Assembly: GCA_951812615.1 (NCBI GenBank)
Contig: CATOSU010000002.1
Coordinates: 248,001-312,000 of the forward strand
Source of the DNA: an uncultured Paracoccaceae bacterium
Lineage (GTDB): Bacteria; Pseudomonadota; Alphaproteobacteria; Rhodobacterales; Rhodobacteraceae
Direction: 5' to 3'
DNA: 64,000 nucleotides
The position numbers and the translations under genes were made by a program. The notes under the pieces were generated by a model. The model was not told the DNA's origin. It made no database searches and saw nothing but the letters and a program-made list of their open reading frames with translations. Numbering within the stretch: position 1 is the stretch's first letter; each line of letters starts with the position of its first letter. Positions 26,312 through 35,215 of this stretch are shown in pieces.

Positions 26312-27571
26312 ATGACCGACGCTGTATTGTCCCAACCGTCCCGTAGCCCGTTTGCCATGCGCCACCCGTCGGTTCTTGTGTTTCTGGTCGTGCTCGGCCT
26401 GTTCACCGTCGCGATCACCGTCCTGTCCGAGGGGTTCGGACTAGGCATGATTTCCACCAGTTTCGTCAAAACGCTTGGCAAGACGCTGTGCCTGTGCCTC
26501 GTGGCGCTGGCGATGGATCTGGTCTGGGGGTATTGCGGGATCCTTTCGCTGGGTCACATGGCGTTTTTCGGGATCGGCGGATACGCCATCGGCATGTGGC
26601 TGATGTACGAACGCACGCGGCTGATCGTCGTCGACAGCCTTGCCGCCGCGGAACTGCCTCCAACGGTGCAGGAGATCTCTGACGGCATCGCCACGCAAAT
26701 CTTCGGTGTGGTGGGCGCCTCCGAGTTCCCTCCGATCTGGGCTGTGGCACATTCGCTGCCGCTGCAGCTTGCCGCAGTGGTACTGGTACCCGGCCTGCTG
26801 GCACTGATCTTTGGCTGGCTGGCTTTCCGCAGCCGGGTTACCGGCGTATACCTGTCGATCCTGACACAGGCGATGACACTCGCCCTGTCGCTCTACCTGT
26901 TCCAGAACGACAGCGGTCTTCGTGGCAACAACGGCCTGTCCGGCCTGCAGAACCTGCCCGGGCTCGACGACCTGCCGCAGTCGATCGTGTCAGTCTGGTT
27001 CTTCTGGGCCTCGGCACTGGCTCTGGGGGCCGGATACCTGTTTTGCGCGTGGCTGGTGTCGGGCAAATTCGGCTCGGTCATTCGCGCGATCCGGGACGAC
27101 GAGGCGCGCGTGCGGTTCCTTGGCTACCCGGTGGAAGGGTTCAAGCTGCTGGTCTTTTCCGTCACGGCGATCATCGCCGGCATTGCCGGGGCGCTTTACT
27201 ATCCGCAGGCGGGTATCATTAACCCGGCCGAGATCGCCCCGATTGCCTCGATCTATCTGGCGGTTTGGGTCGCCATCGGCGGGCGCGGGCGGCTTTACGG
27301 CGCGGTGATCGGTGCGGCCTTTGTTTCCCTTCTGTCGACATGGTTTACCGGCGGTCAGGCCCCGGATCTGGTTCTGGGCCCGCTTGTCGTTCAATGGGTG
27401 GACTGGTGGACGGTTCTGTTGGGCCTGTCCTTTGTCGCTGTCACGCTCTTTGCCCCCAAGGGGATCGGCGGGTTGTTTGACCTGATCGCCGACCGGCGCA
27501 GCCCCAACCGCCATGGCGCCGCGCTGGGACCTGACCCGGGCGCGCTGCGCGAAAGGGAGGCAAGCGAATGA
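26312..27571 (+). CDS. urtC: UrtC, urea ABC transporter permease
   Basis: 419 aa LivM-type permease with about ten membrane segments and family block MDLVWGYCGILSLGHMAFFGIGGYA split by typical glycine motifs. Longer than amino-acid LivM, as usual for UrtC. Stop overlaps the urtD start by 4 bases. Confidence 0.94.
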   Translation: MTDAVLSQPSRSPFAMRHPSVLVFLVVLGLFTVAITVLSEGFGLGMISTSFVKTLGKTLCLCLVALAMDLVWGYCGILSLGHMAFFGIGGYAIGMWLMYERTRLIVVDSLAAAELPPTVQEISDGIATQIFGVVGASEFPPIWAVAHSLPLQLAAVVLVPGLLALIFGWLAFRSRVTGVYLSILTQAMTLALSLYLFQNDSGLRGNNGLSGLQNLPGLDDLPQSIVSVWFFWASALALGAGYLFCAWLVSGKFGSVIRAIRDDEARVRFLGYPVEGFKLLVFSVTAIIAGIAGALYYPQAGIINPAEIAPIASIYLAVWVAIGGRGRLYGAVIGAAFVSLLSTWFTGGQAPDLVLGPLVVQWVDWWTVLLGLSFVAVTLFAPKGIGGLFDLIADRRSPNRHGAALGPDPGALREREASE

Positions 27572-28308
27572 ACACGTTGCTGGAAGTGTCGGGCGTGTCC
27601 GTATCCTTTGACGGGTTCAAGGCCATCAACAACCTGTCGTTTCAGATTGCCGAGCACGAGTTGCGTGCGGTGATCGGCCCCAATGGCGCAGGCAAGACAA
27701 CGTTCATGGATATCATCACCGGCAAGACGCGGCCCGACGAGGGCCGGGTCAGCTATGGCGACAAAAGCGTGTCGCTGCTGTCCCTGTCGGAAAGCCGGAT
27801 CGCGCAGCTGGGTGTCGGCCGCAAGTTTCAGCGCCCGACGGTGTTCGAGGACCAGAGCGTCGGCGATAACCTGATGATGTCGCTGAAAAAGGAGCGCGGG
27901 CCGTTCGCGGTTCTGGTGTTCCGGCCCTCAGACAAGGATCGCGCACGCGTCGCCGAACTGGCCGAAGAAATCGGACTGTCCGGCGCATTGGACCGCAAGG
28001 CCGGCGAACTGAGCCACGGTCAGAAGCAGTGGCTGGAAATCGGCATGCTGCTGGCGCAGGAACCGCGGCTGTTGCTGGTCGATGAACCGGCGGCGGGCAT
28101 GACCCCGGCGGAACGCGAACACACGACCGATCTGCTGAAGGCCGCGGCGAAAACGCGGGCTGTCGTGGTCGTTGAACATGACATGGAATTCGTCCGCCGG
28201 CTGGACTGCAAGGTGACGGTTCTGCACGAAGGATCGGTGCTGGCCGAGGGGTCGATCGACCATGTCACCCGGAACGAAGAAGTGATCGAGGTCTATCTTG
28301 GGCGCTGA
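27568..28308 (+). CDS. urtD: UrtD, urea ABC transporter ATPase
   Basis: 246 aa LivG-type ATPase. Walker A GPNGAGKTT, signature LSHGQKQW (His in place of the second Gly, usual for this family), Walker B LLLVDEPAAGM, and switch His in VVEHDMEFV. Overlaps urtC and urtE ends, so translation is coupled through the operon. Confidence 0.94.
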   Translation: MNTLLEVSGVSVSFDGFKAINNLSFQIAEHELRAVIGPNGAGKTTFMDIITGKTRPDEGRVSYGDKSVSLLSLSESRIAQLGVGRKFQRPTVFEDQSVGDNLMMSLKKERGPFAVLVFRPSDKDRARVAELAEEIGLSGALDRKAGELSHGQKQWLEIGMLLAQEPRLLLVDEPAAGMTPAEREHTTDLLKAAAKTRAVVVVEHDMEFVRRLDCKVTVLHEGSVLAEGSIDHVTRNEEVIEVYLGR

Positions 28309-29005
28309 ATTGCTGCAAATCGAGGGGCTGACGCTGCATTACGGCGGCAGCCAGATCCTGAACGGGATCGATATGAACGCGCGGGTCGGCGAGGTGACCT
28401 GTGTGCTGGGTACCAACGGCGTGGGCAAAACCAGCCTGCTGAAAGCGATATCCGGGACACATGCACGTTCCGGGGGCAGCTACCGGCTGGATGGCGAGGA
28501 TCTGGGCCGGGTGCCGGCGCATGGTCTGGCCCGGCGCGGTGTCGGCTATGTCCCGCAGGGACGCGACATCTTTCCGCTGCTCACGGTGCGTGAAAACCTC
28601 GAAACCGCATTTGCCTGCCTGCCCGGCAACGAACGCTTTGTACCGGACGAGATCTTTGAGCTGTTTCCGATCCTCAAGGAATTCCTGAACCGCCGCGGCG
28701 GGGACCTGTCGGGCGGTCAGCAACAGCAACTGGCGATTGCCCGTGCGCTGGTCGCAAAACCCAAGCTTCTGCTGCTGGACGAACCGACCGAGGGCATTCA
28801 GCCCAACATCATTCAGCAGATCGGCCGGGTCATTTCGCATCTGCGCAGCCAGGGCGAAATGGCAATCGTTCTGGTCGAGCAGTATTTCAGCTTTGCCTAT
28901 GATCTGGGTGACGCGTTTTATGTGCTGGAACGGGGGGCCGTCACCATGAACGGGGCCAAATCGGCGGTAGACAAGGATGCATTGCTGGCCCGGGTTTCCG
29001 TCTGA
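28298..29005 (+). CDS. urtE: UrtE, urea ABC transporter ATPase
   Basis: 235 aa LivF-type ATPase starting at a TTG codon within the end of urtD; no nearby ATG fits. Walker A GTNGVGKTS, signature LSGGQQQQ, Walker B LLLLDEPTEGIQPNI, the last being characteristic of UrtE. Completes the five-gene urea importer. Confidence 0.93.
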   Translation: MGAELLQIEGLTLHYGGSQILNGIDMNARVGEVTCVLGTNGVGKTSLLKAISGTHARSGGSYRLDGEDLGRVPAHGLARRGVGYVPQGRDIFPLLTVRENLETAFACLPGNERFVPDEIFELFPILKEFLNRRGGDLSGGQQQQLAIARALVAKPKLLLLDEPTEGIQPNIIQQIGRVISHLRSQGEMAIVLVEQYFSFAYDLGDAFYVLERGAVTMNGAKSAVDKDALLARVSV

Positions 29006-29103
29006 GCCGTTGCGCGGCACCTTCACAACGGCCTCGTGTCGTCTAGGATACCGGGCATGACACAGTTTCGAACATCTCCGCCCGCCACCGCGTTGGCGGC
29101 CTG

Positions 29104-30354
29104 ATGGCCGGTTTCGCCGATTACCGCCCGCACCTGCCCGGACCGGATCAATCCCGGATTGCCGGCGACGACAGTATCAGTCACGCCAAGGGCCGTCTGT
29201 CCCTGCCCCGCGCAGCCGGTCTGTTTCAGGAATGGGGTGAGCTTGCCCGGCAACCCTTCCGCGGCCTCACGACCGATGGCAACCGTGTCAGCGGTCTGTA
29301 CGGCCTGCGCGACGAGGGCGCCCCGAGCGCGGCCATGGCCGCGGCGGCAACCCGGCTGCTGAATTCCCTGACCACGGACGAACGTGTCTGCGGTCAGCAC
29401 GGCGTGCAAAGCGACCTGTGGCGGCAATGGCAGAACACGGAAATCTTCGTCGAGACCCATGGGCTGCGGCTGGAACACCTGGAGACGCCAAAGCGTGATC
29501 TGGTCATGGCCATTCTGCAGGCTTCGCTGAGCGACCGGGGCTATGACAATGCGATCGGGGCCATGCGGCTGAACGCGTTTCTGGGCGATCTGATCGGGGC
29601 ACCCGGCGTGTTGGGCGAATGGCATTACAATTTCTGCCTTTTCGGGCACCCTTCGGCAACGGACCCGTGGGGATGGCAATTATGGGGGCATCATCTGGCG
29701 GTCTCGTGTCTGGTGGTCGGCGGTCAGATGGTGCTGACGCCCTGCTTTGTCGGCGCCGAGATCTGCTATGCCGATCATGGCCCTTACAAGGGTCTGACCC
29801 TGTTTCAGGACGAAGAGCGTCTGGGGCTGGAGCTGTTCAACGCGTTGCCGGAAGGGTTCCAAGAACAGGCACGGCTTGGATTTGATCTGAGCGGTTCGGA
29901 CCTGCCCGAAGGCCGGGTGCATTTCGCGGATTACCTGATTCTGGGCGGGGCGCACCGGGACAACCGGGTTGTACCGCTGGAAGGCGCGCGGGCTGACAGG
30001 TTTTCAGCGACCCAACGCAACGCGCTTCTGGATCTGGTCAACGCTTATGTCGGGGCCATGCCCGAAGGTCCACGGCAGGCCAGAATGGCCGATGTAGAGC
30101 GGCATCTGTCCGATACGCATTTCTGCTGGATCGGCGGTAGCGGACCGGAAGATGCCTTTTACTACCGCATTCAAAGCCCGGTGATCTTCATCGAGTTCGA
30201 TCATCACCCCGGCCTGTTCCTGACCAATCCTAACCCCCAGAAGTTCCATGTTCACACGGTGGTTCGCAGCCCGAACGGCAATGACTATGGCTTTGACGTG
30301 TTGCGCCAGCACTATGCCCACTCACACGGGCACGGGCACCATCATCACGACTGA
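29104..30354 (+). CDS. DUF3500 protein with histidine-rich C-terminus
   Basis: 416 aa, no signal peptide. DUF3500 family recognised by WQNTEIFVETHGLRLEHL, PWGWQLWGHHLAVS and VVGGQMVLTPCFVGAEI. The C-terminus is a metal-binding-like HSHGHGHHHHD. Nothing is known of the reaction; several paired histidines (GHHLAV, FDHHPGL) suggest a metal centre. 98 bp after urtE in the same direction, so it might be co-expressed with the urea transporter. Start uncertain: no good ribosome site. Confidence 0.75.
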   Translation: MAGFADYRPHLPGPDQSRIAGDDSISHAKGRLSLPRAAGLFQEWGELARQPFRGLTTDGNRVSGLYGLRDEGAPSAAMAAAATRLLNSLTTDERVCGQHGVQSDLWRQWQNTEIFVETHGLRLEHLETPKRDLVMAILQASLSDRGYDNAIGAMRLNAFLGDLIGAPGVLGEWHYNFCLFGHPSATDPWGWQLWGHHLAVSCLVVGGQMVLTPCFVGAEICYADHGPYKGLTLFQDEERLGLELFNALPEGFQEQARLGFDLSGSDLPEGRVHFADYLILGGAHRDNRVVPLEGARADRFSATQRNALLDLVNAYVGAMPEGPRQARMADVERHLSDTHFCWIGGSGPEDAFYYRIQSPVIFIEFDHHPGLFLTNPNPQKFHVHTVVRSPNGNDYGFDVLRQHYAHSHGHGHHHHD

Positions 30355-30394
30355 AAACCGCCGATGAGGTTCGCAGAACGGTGCCCTGAGTCAG

Positions 30395-31810
30395 TCAGTT
30401 GCCGGTGACAAGCCCACTGGTCTGAGACCGGATCGCCTGCAGCACCTGTGCGTCGTCCTTGAAGGTTGCACTGGCCTGACGGTAGGCATCCTGTGCTTTG
30501 TCCATTTCGCCCAGCGTTGCGTAACTGCGAACCAGCATCACCCAGCCATCTGGGTCGTTGGGTTCAGCTTCCAGCCTCGCCGCAAGCCCGGCGACCATTC
30601 CGGCAATCATGTCGTCACGCTCGGTCTGCGACAACTCGGCGGCGGCGGCAATGTCTTCGTCCGACGGCCCGCGCAGGCCGGATTCCACGAGGTCGAGCCC
30701 AAGCGCCCGTTCAGTCTGCGCAAACTGATCGAGCACGAAGGGCGCGGCCGCGAAATGCGCCCGGCCCTCATCGAGGGCCGCGGTTGCGCCTTCTGCATCC
30801 CCGGCCGCGGAGCGGGCCTCTGCCAGCGCGATCCATCCTTTGTAATCCTTGGGATCCGCTTCCAGCGACGCTTCCAGCGCCGCAAGCGTTGGCGTGTTTT
30901 CGTCAGTTTCCGGGGTGTTGCTGGCGGCAGCGATCTGCTCTGCGCTGGCGTTCGGGAGGTAGGCCGTCACGTCAACTTTGAGAAAGCGGGCCATGTTGAT
31001 GATGTCACGCTCCACAAGGGGCATCCACGGCGCCTGCGGGTTCGAATCGCGGGCCAGCAGCGCCCAGTCCTCGATTGCTCCCTGGAAATCCTGCGCCTGC
31101 GCCTTTGCAAGAGCGGCGTAATACCGGGCGCGGGGATCGGCGTTTTCGATAGCAAGCTGTTCGAAAATCACCCGCGCGGCAGAGGGCACCTTGTTGCCAT
31201 TGGCCAGCGTCATCGCTTCGGCATAGGCCGACAGAACGGCCGGCCGGTCCCCGGCCAGTTCGGCGGCATGGCGATATGCGTCCGCCGATGAGGCGTGATC
31301 CCCGATGGCTGCGTAGGACCGGGCCAGCACCCACCAGGCCTCAAAACTCTCCGGTTCTTCCTGCGTCTGCTGAATCAGCAACTGTATGCGGCTGTTGATG
31401 TCGCCGGCATCAGCGCGGCGGATCAGTTCCTCGGTCTTGCGCGCGGCAAGGGGCATGTCCTGCTGCTGCGGCGTCCCGGTCGACGAGTAAAGCGCAACGG
31501 CTGCCGCACCGGCAACGATGACCAGACCCGCTGCGGACAGCAAAGACCGCTGGGACGACACGAACCCGCTGTCCAAACGACGTGCAGCGACCAGCGCGCG
31601 GCGTTCGATTTCCACGCGCGCAGCCTCGCATTCGCTGTCGCTGATCTGGCCTGCGCGCCGGTCGCGCTCAAGCTCGTCTATCTGGTCGCGGTAGATCGAG
31701 ATTGCCCCATCCGAGCCGGTCATTTCCACGGATCTGGACCGCAGATAGGGCCACGCCATCCAGAGCCCCGAAACCGCGGCCAGGCCCGTAACTATCAGCC
31801 AGAACTCCAT
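30395..31810 (-). CDS. ccmI: CcmI, cytochrome c maturation protein with TPR domain
   Basis: 471 aa. Two N-terminal membrane segments (residues 1-20 and about 98-115) flank a leucine-zipper-like cytoplasmic loop with IYRDQIDELERDRRAGQIS, then a periplasmic TPR domain to the end. This is the CcmI layout; the TPR part chaperones apocytochromes to the CcmFH haem ligase. Starts one base from the ccmH stop. The order ccmF-ccmH-ccmI without ccmE is unlike the usual ccmIEFH operon. Confidence 0.9.
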   Translation of the reverse strand: MEFWLIVTGLAAVSGLWMAWPYLRSRSVEMTGSDGAISIYRDQIDELERDRRAGQISDSECEAARVEIERRALVAARRLDSGFVSSQRSLLSAAGLVIVAGAAAVALYSSTGTPQQQDMPLAARKTEELIRRADAGDINSRIQLLIQQTQEEPESFEAWWVLARSYAAIGDHASSADAYRHAAELAGDRPAVLSAYAEAMTLANGNKVPSAARVIFEQLAIENADPRARYYAALAKAQAQDFQGAIEDWALLARDSNPQAPWMPLVERDIINMARFLKVDVTAYLPNASAEQIAAASNTPETDENTPTLAALEASLEADPKDYKGWIALAEARSAAGDAEGATAALDEGRAHFAAAPFVLDQFAQTERALGLDLVESGLRGPSDEDIAAAAELSQTERDDMIAGMVAGLAARLEAEPNDPDGWVMLVRSYATLGEMDKAQDAYRQASATFKDDAQVLQAIRSQTSGLVTGN

Positions 31811-32271
31811 CAGGTGACCTCCTCTTTCAGAACCCGGCGCGCTTCGGCCCGGTCCTCGTCACTCAGTTCCTCGCTCCGATGCCCCGTGCGACCGTGCAGG
31901 TAGACCATCGTTGCGCCGCCGCCGATCAGCAAAAGCAGAACCGGGGTGAACCACAGCAGATATGTATGCGGTTCGACCGGCGGCTTCATCAGCACGTAGT
32001 CGCCGAACCGTTCCCGTACGTAGATCAGGATTTCGTCGTCCGAATCCCCGGCGGTGATCCGTTCGCGCACCGCCACCCGCAGATCCTTGGCAATGCCGGC
32101 ATTCGAATCGAAAATGGACTGGTTCCGGCATTTCAGGCACCTCAACTGCCGGCCCAGTTCACGGGCCCGCGTTTCAAGCGCCGGGTCCGTGAACATCTCG
32201 CCGGGGTCAAGCGCCGAAACCGGCAGCGTGAGAAGAGACAGGGCAAGAGCCAGTAGGAAGGACCGCATCAC
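31810..32271 (-). CDS. ccmH: CcmH (CcmL/NrfF type), apocytochrome thiol reductase
   Basis: 153 aa. Signal peptide, active-site pair in LRCLKCRNQSI, conserved NAGIAKDLRVAVRE, and a C-terminal membrane anchor (LLWFTPVLLLLIGGGATMVY). Keeps CXXCH cysteines of apocytochromes reduced for haem attachment. Between ccmF and ccmI with 6-bp and 1-bp spacing. Confidence 0.92.
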   Translation of the reverse strand: MMRSFLLALALSLLTLPVSALDPGEMFTDPALETRARELGRQLRCLKCRNQSIFDSNAGIAKDLRVAVRERITAGDSDDEILIYVRERFGDYVLMKPPVEPHTYLLWFTPVLLLLIGGGATMVYLHGRTGHRSEELSDEDRAEARRVLKEEVT

Positions 32272-32277
32272 AGGCTC

Positions 32278-34257
32278 CTATTCCGCAGGTTGCAGGTTTG
32301 CGCGGCGACGGTCCGCCGGAACCCCGACCCGTAAACGGCGATCCGCCAGCGAAATGAGCGCCGCCAGCGACATCAGCAAGGCGCCCGCCCACATCCACGG
32401 AATGCCGGGGTTGTAATAGAACCGGGTCACGAAACCACCGGTCCCGTCGGGATCGCCCAGCACGGCGTACAAATCCCCGTGCCAGCGGGTTTCGATCCCG
32501 GCCTCGGTCGTGGGTTTCTGTTCGACCGGGTACCAGCGGCGTTCCGGAAACAGCACGGTCACGGGGTCTTCGCCACGGCTGACGCGGACGGCCGCGATCG
32601 ATGTCTGATAGTTCGGGCCTTGCGTGTTTGTGATGTCCATCAGCGTGAATTCGTAGCGCCCGATCGAAACCGGCTCGCCGGGTTTGACGGTCTGGATGCT
32701 CTCGGCGCTCCACAGCGACACCGCGACGACGCCAGCGGCAGCTATGGCCAGACCCAGATGCCCGAAATACAGCCCCCATGCCGATCTCGGCAGACCGGCG
32801 AGCCGGCGCAATACCGTTCCGACGGGTGCAGCCGGAATTCCGATCCGTCGGCCCAGATCCTGCAGGGTGGCAACCGCAAGAAACGCGGCGACGAACACGC
32901 CGAATACCCCCGCGGGGCCGGGAACGCCGATCACGGCGGCGACTGCAACGGTGAACAGGGCGGCCGCGCCCGCCGACCATCCGGTCCGCCGCAGCACGTC
33001 CCGTTTGTTCGCACGTTTCCAGCTGAGGAACGGCCCGATGCCGGCGGCCAGCATGGCAAGCCCGAAAATCGGCAGGAAGGTCTGATTGAAATACGGGGCG
33101 CCCACGGTGATCTTGTCGCCGGTCACCAGTTCCAGAGCCAGCGGGTACATGGTGCCGACGAACACCACACCGGTCGCCGCCACCACCAGAAGGTTGTTGG
33201 TCAGCAACCCGATTTCACGCGACAGCAAGGCGAATACACCGCCATCGTCCAGCTCGTTTGCGCGCCATGCAAACAGCATCAGCGCACCGCCGATGGCAAT
33301 CGTCAGCAGCAGGAGGATGAAAACGCCACGCTCAGGGTCCGTCGCGAAGGCATGAACCGAAGTCAGGATACCGGACCGGACGAGGAATGTACCGATCAGC
33401 GACAGCGAGAAAGTCAGGATCGCCAGCAGGATGGTCCATTTGAGGAAGGCGTTCCGCTTTTCCACCACAATGGCCGAATGCAGCAACGCGGTGCCGATCA
33501 GCCACGGCATGAACGAGGCGTTTTCAACCGGGTCCCAGAACCAGAACCCGCCCCAGCCCAGCTCGTAATAGGCCCACCACGATCCCAGCGCGATACCGGC
33601 GGTCAGACCAGACCACGCCAGCAGCACCCAGGGCCGCATCCAGCGGGCCCAGGCCGGATCGACCCGGCCCGCCATAAGCGCCGCGACTGCAAAGGAAAAA
33701 GCCGTAGAGAAGCCGACATAGCCAAGATACAGCAGCGGCGGGTGGAAGGCGACGCCCGGATCCTGCAGCAACGGGTTCATGCCCTGCCCGTCGAGCGGCG
33801 GCATGGCCACCCGTTCAAACGGGTTCGAGGTCAGCAGGATGAACAGATAAAACCCCACGCCGATCATCGCCTGAACGGCCAGAACCCGCGACCGCAGCTC
33901 GACCGGGATTACCTTGCCAAAAACCGAAATCATCACCCCGAACAGCGCCAGCATCAGCACCCATAGCAGCATCGAGCCTTCATGGTTGGCCCAGACGCCG
34001 GTGACCTTGTAAAGCATCGGTTTGGCGGAATGCGAGTTCAGCGCGACAGTCAGCACCGAAAAGTCCGAAACCACAAAGGCATAGGTCAGCGCGGCAAAGG
34101 CGGCTGCGACACCGGCGAACTGAACCTGAGCGGCGCTGTCGGCAACCCGCAAGCCGGAGGCAGAGCCGCGCCAGATCGCCATCAGCGGTACGACGGACTG
34201 AACCAGCGCCGCGATCAGCGCGACGCAAAGGGCAAAATGGCCGAGTTCGACGATCAC
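32278..34257 (-). CDS. ccmF: CcmF, haem-ligase membrane component (or NrfE-like paralogue)
   Basis: 659 aa, about fifteen membrane segments, with the WWD-type haem-handling motif GWGGFWFWDPVENASFMPWL around residue 235 and flanking histidines. Forms the cytochrome c haem lyase with CcmH and CcmI. Its ATG overlaps the stop of an FNR-like regulator by 4 bases. The grouping resembles dedicated lyase sets such as nrfEFG, so it may be a second, specialised copy. Confidence 0.92.
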   Translation of the reverse strand: MIVELGHFALCVALIAALVQSVVPLMAIWRGSASGLRVADSAAQVQFAGVAAAFAALTYAFVVSDFSVLTVALNSHSAKPMLYKVTGVWANHEGSMLLWVLMLALFGVMISVFGKVIPVELRSRVLAVQAMIGVGFYLFILLTSNPFERVAMPPLDGQGMNPLLQDPGVAFHPPLLYLGYVGFSTAFSFAVAALMAGRVDPAWARWMRPWVLLAWSGLTAGIALGSWWAYYELGWGGFWFWDPVENASFMPWLIGTALLHSAIVVEKRNAFLKWTILLAILTFSLSLIGTFLVRSGILTSVHAFATDPERGVFILLLLTIAIGGALMLFAWRANELDDGGVFALLSREIGLLTNNLLVVAATGVVFVGTMYPLALELVTGDKITVGAPYFNQTFLPIFGLAMLAAGIGPFLSWKRANKRDVLRRTGWSAGAAALFTVAVAAVIGVPGPAGVFGVFVAAFLAVATLQDLGRRIGIPAAPVGTVLRRLAGLPRSAWGLYFGHLGLAIAAAGVVAVSLWSAESIQTVKPGEPVSIGRYEFTLMDITNTQGPNYQTSIAAVRVSRGEDPVTVLFPERRWYPVEQKPTTEAGIETRWHGDLYAVLGDPDGTGGFVTRFYYNPGIPWMWAGALLMSLAALISLADRRLRVGVPADRRRANLQPAE

Positions 34258-35012
34258 TGGATGACCTCCATGGGTTTGTGCGGAAACTGAAAGTTCTCGG
34301 GGCCGGGAATTTCAACCGGCAGTCGTTTTGCAACGGCAGCAATGTCGGTCAGCACGTACTCGTTCCGGTTCAGGAATTTCACCAGCCCCGATTTCCGGAT
34401 CCGGGTCAGGATCCGGCTGACGGTTTCAGAGTTGAGCCCGAGGTAATCGGCGATGTCCTCGCGCGACATGTCCAATCTGGTGACCGGTGCCCCTGGGTTC
34501 CGCGCAGTGTGCCGCGAAGCCATTTCAGCCAGAAAGAACAGAACCCGCTCCTGACTGTCGAGGCGCCCAAGCGTGGAGAGGTGCGACTGGCTCCGCGCGA
34601 GTCGCCGGTGAACGATCCGGAAATTGGCGGTCAGAAATTCGGGATCCTTGCTGAGCTGACGCGCCACCGCGGACAGATTCACGTCGCAGACAATGCAATC
34701 GTCCAGCGCTTCCAGCCAGCATTGCAGGCCCAGACCCGACATAGCCCCGCACATGATTTCGCCCGGCCCTTCAATTCCAAGGATCTGCCTGCGGCCATCG
34801 GCGAATGTGGTACAGGTTGCCGCCGTCCCTTCGACGACCACCAGAAAGCGCAGACAGTTTTCGGTGTCTGCCGCCTCCAGCCGTTCGCCCCGGGACAGCG
34901 TGACAAACCGTTGGGTCGCCGCGGGAACATCGGCAAAGCGCACCGGGCATCCGGTGCTGGCGCAATCGCCGCAAGGCGATGTGCGCGGTTGTTCCTGAAT
35001 GACGTGATGCAC
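34254..35012 (-). CDS. FNR-type oxygen-sensing Crp-family regulator
   Basis: 252 aa from a GTG start preceded by AGGGA; the frame extends upstream but through the divergent promoter. N-terminal cysteines C14, C17 and C22 (CGDCASTGC) and C109 in DDCIVCDVN align with the four 4Fe-4S ligands of E. coli FNR, although the second gap is one residue shorter. Effector-domain fold, then a helix-turn-helix SREDIADYLGLNSETVSRIL with the FNR DNA contacts E..SR. Overlaps ccmF by 4 bases. Expected to activate or repress anaerobically from TTGAT-N4-ATCAA sites; one lies in the upstream intergenic region. Confidence 0.88.
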   Translation of the reverse strand: MHHVIQEQPRTSPCGDCASTGCPVRFADVPAATQRFVTLSRGERLEAADTENCLRFLVVVEGTAATCTTFADGRRQILGIEGPGEIMCGAMSGLGLQCWLEALDDCIVCDVNLSAVARQLSKDPEFLTANFRIVHRRLARSQSHLSTLGRLDSQERVLFFLAEMASRHTARNPGAPVTRLDMSREDIADYLGLNSETVSRILTRIRKSGLVKFLNRNEYVLTDIAAVAKRLPVEIPGPENFQFPHKPMEVIQ

Positions 35013-35073
35013 TCGGATTTCCCTGGCAGCATGTTGGCAGGGTTCCAGGATAGCCGCCCCAACTCCATACACC

Positions 35074-35087
35074 TTGAGGCAGATCAA
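35074..35087. promoter_or_regulatory. FNR box in the divergent promoter of the 12-haem cytochrome
   Basis: TTGAGGCAGATCAA matches the FNR consensus TTGAT-N4-ATCAA at 9 of 10 specified positions. It lies between the divergent FNR-like gene (starts 35012) and the cytochrome gene (starts 35216). Its centre would place a class II transcription start near 35122, about 95 bases before the cytochrome ATG. Activation of the cytochrome, autoregulation, or both are possible. Confidence 0.7.
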
Positions 35088-35215
35088 AGTCCGAGTCGTA
35101 TTCCAGAAAGCGAATATCAACTGGCAATTGCGTCTTCCTGACTTTTGTCAGGGTCCGGCTGATCACGCCGGCGTTACTGTCGAGAGAATGCCACGTAAAA
35201 CAGGAGTGAGTCCCC

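Noticed and set aside
29023-29679. Minus-strand frame opposite the DUF3500 gene
   Set aside because: Superficially protein-like, but the plus-strand frame carries the DUF3500 motifs and the His tail.
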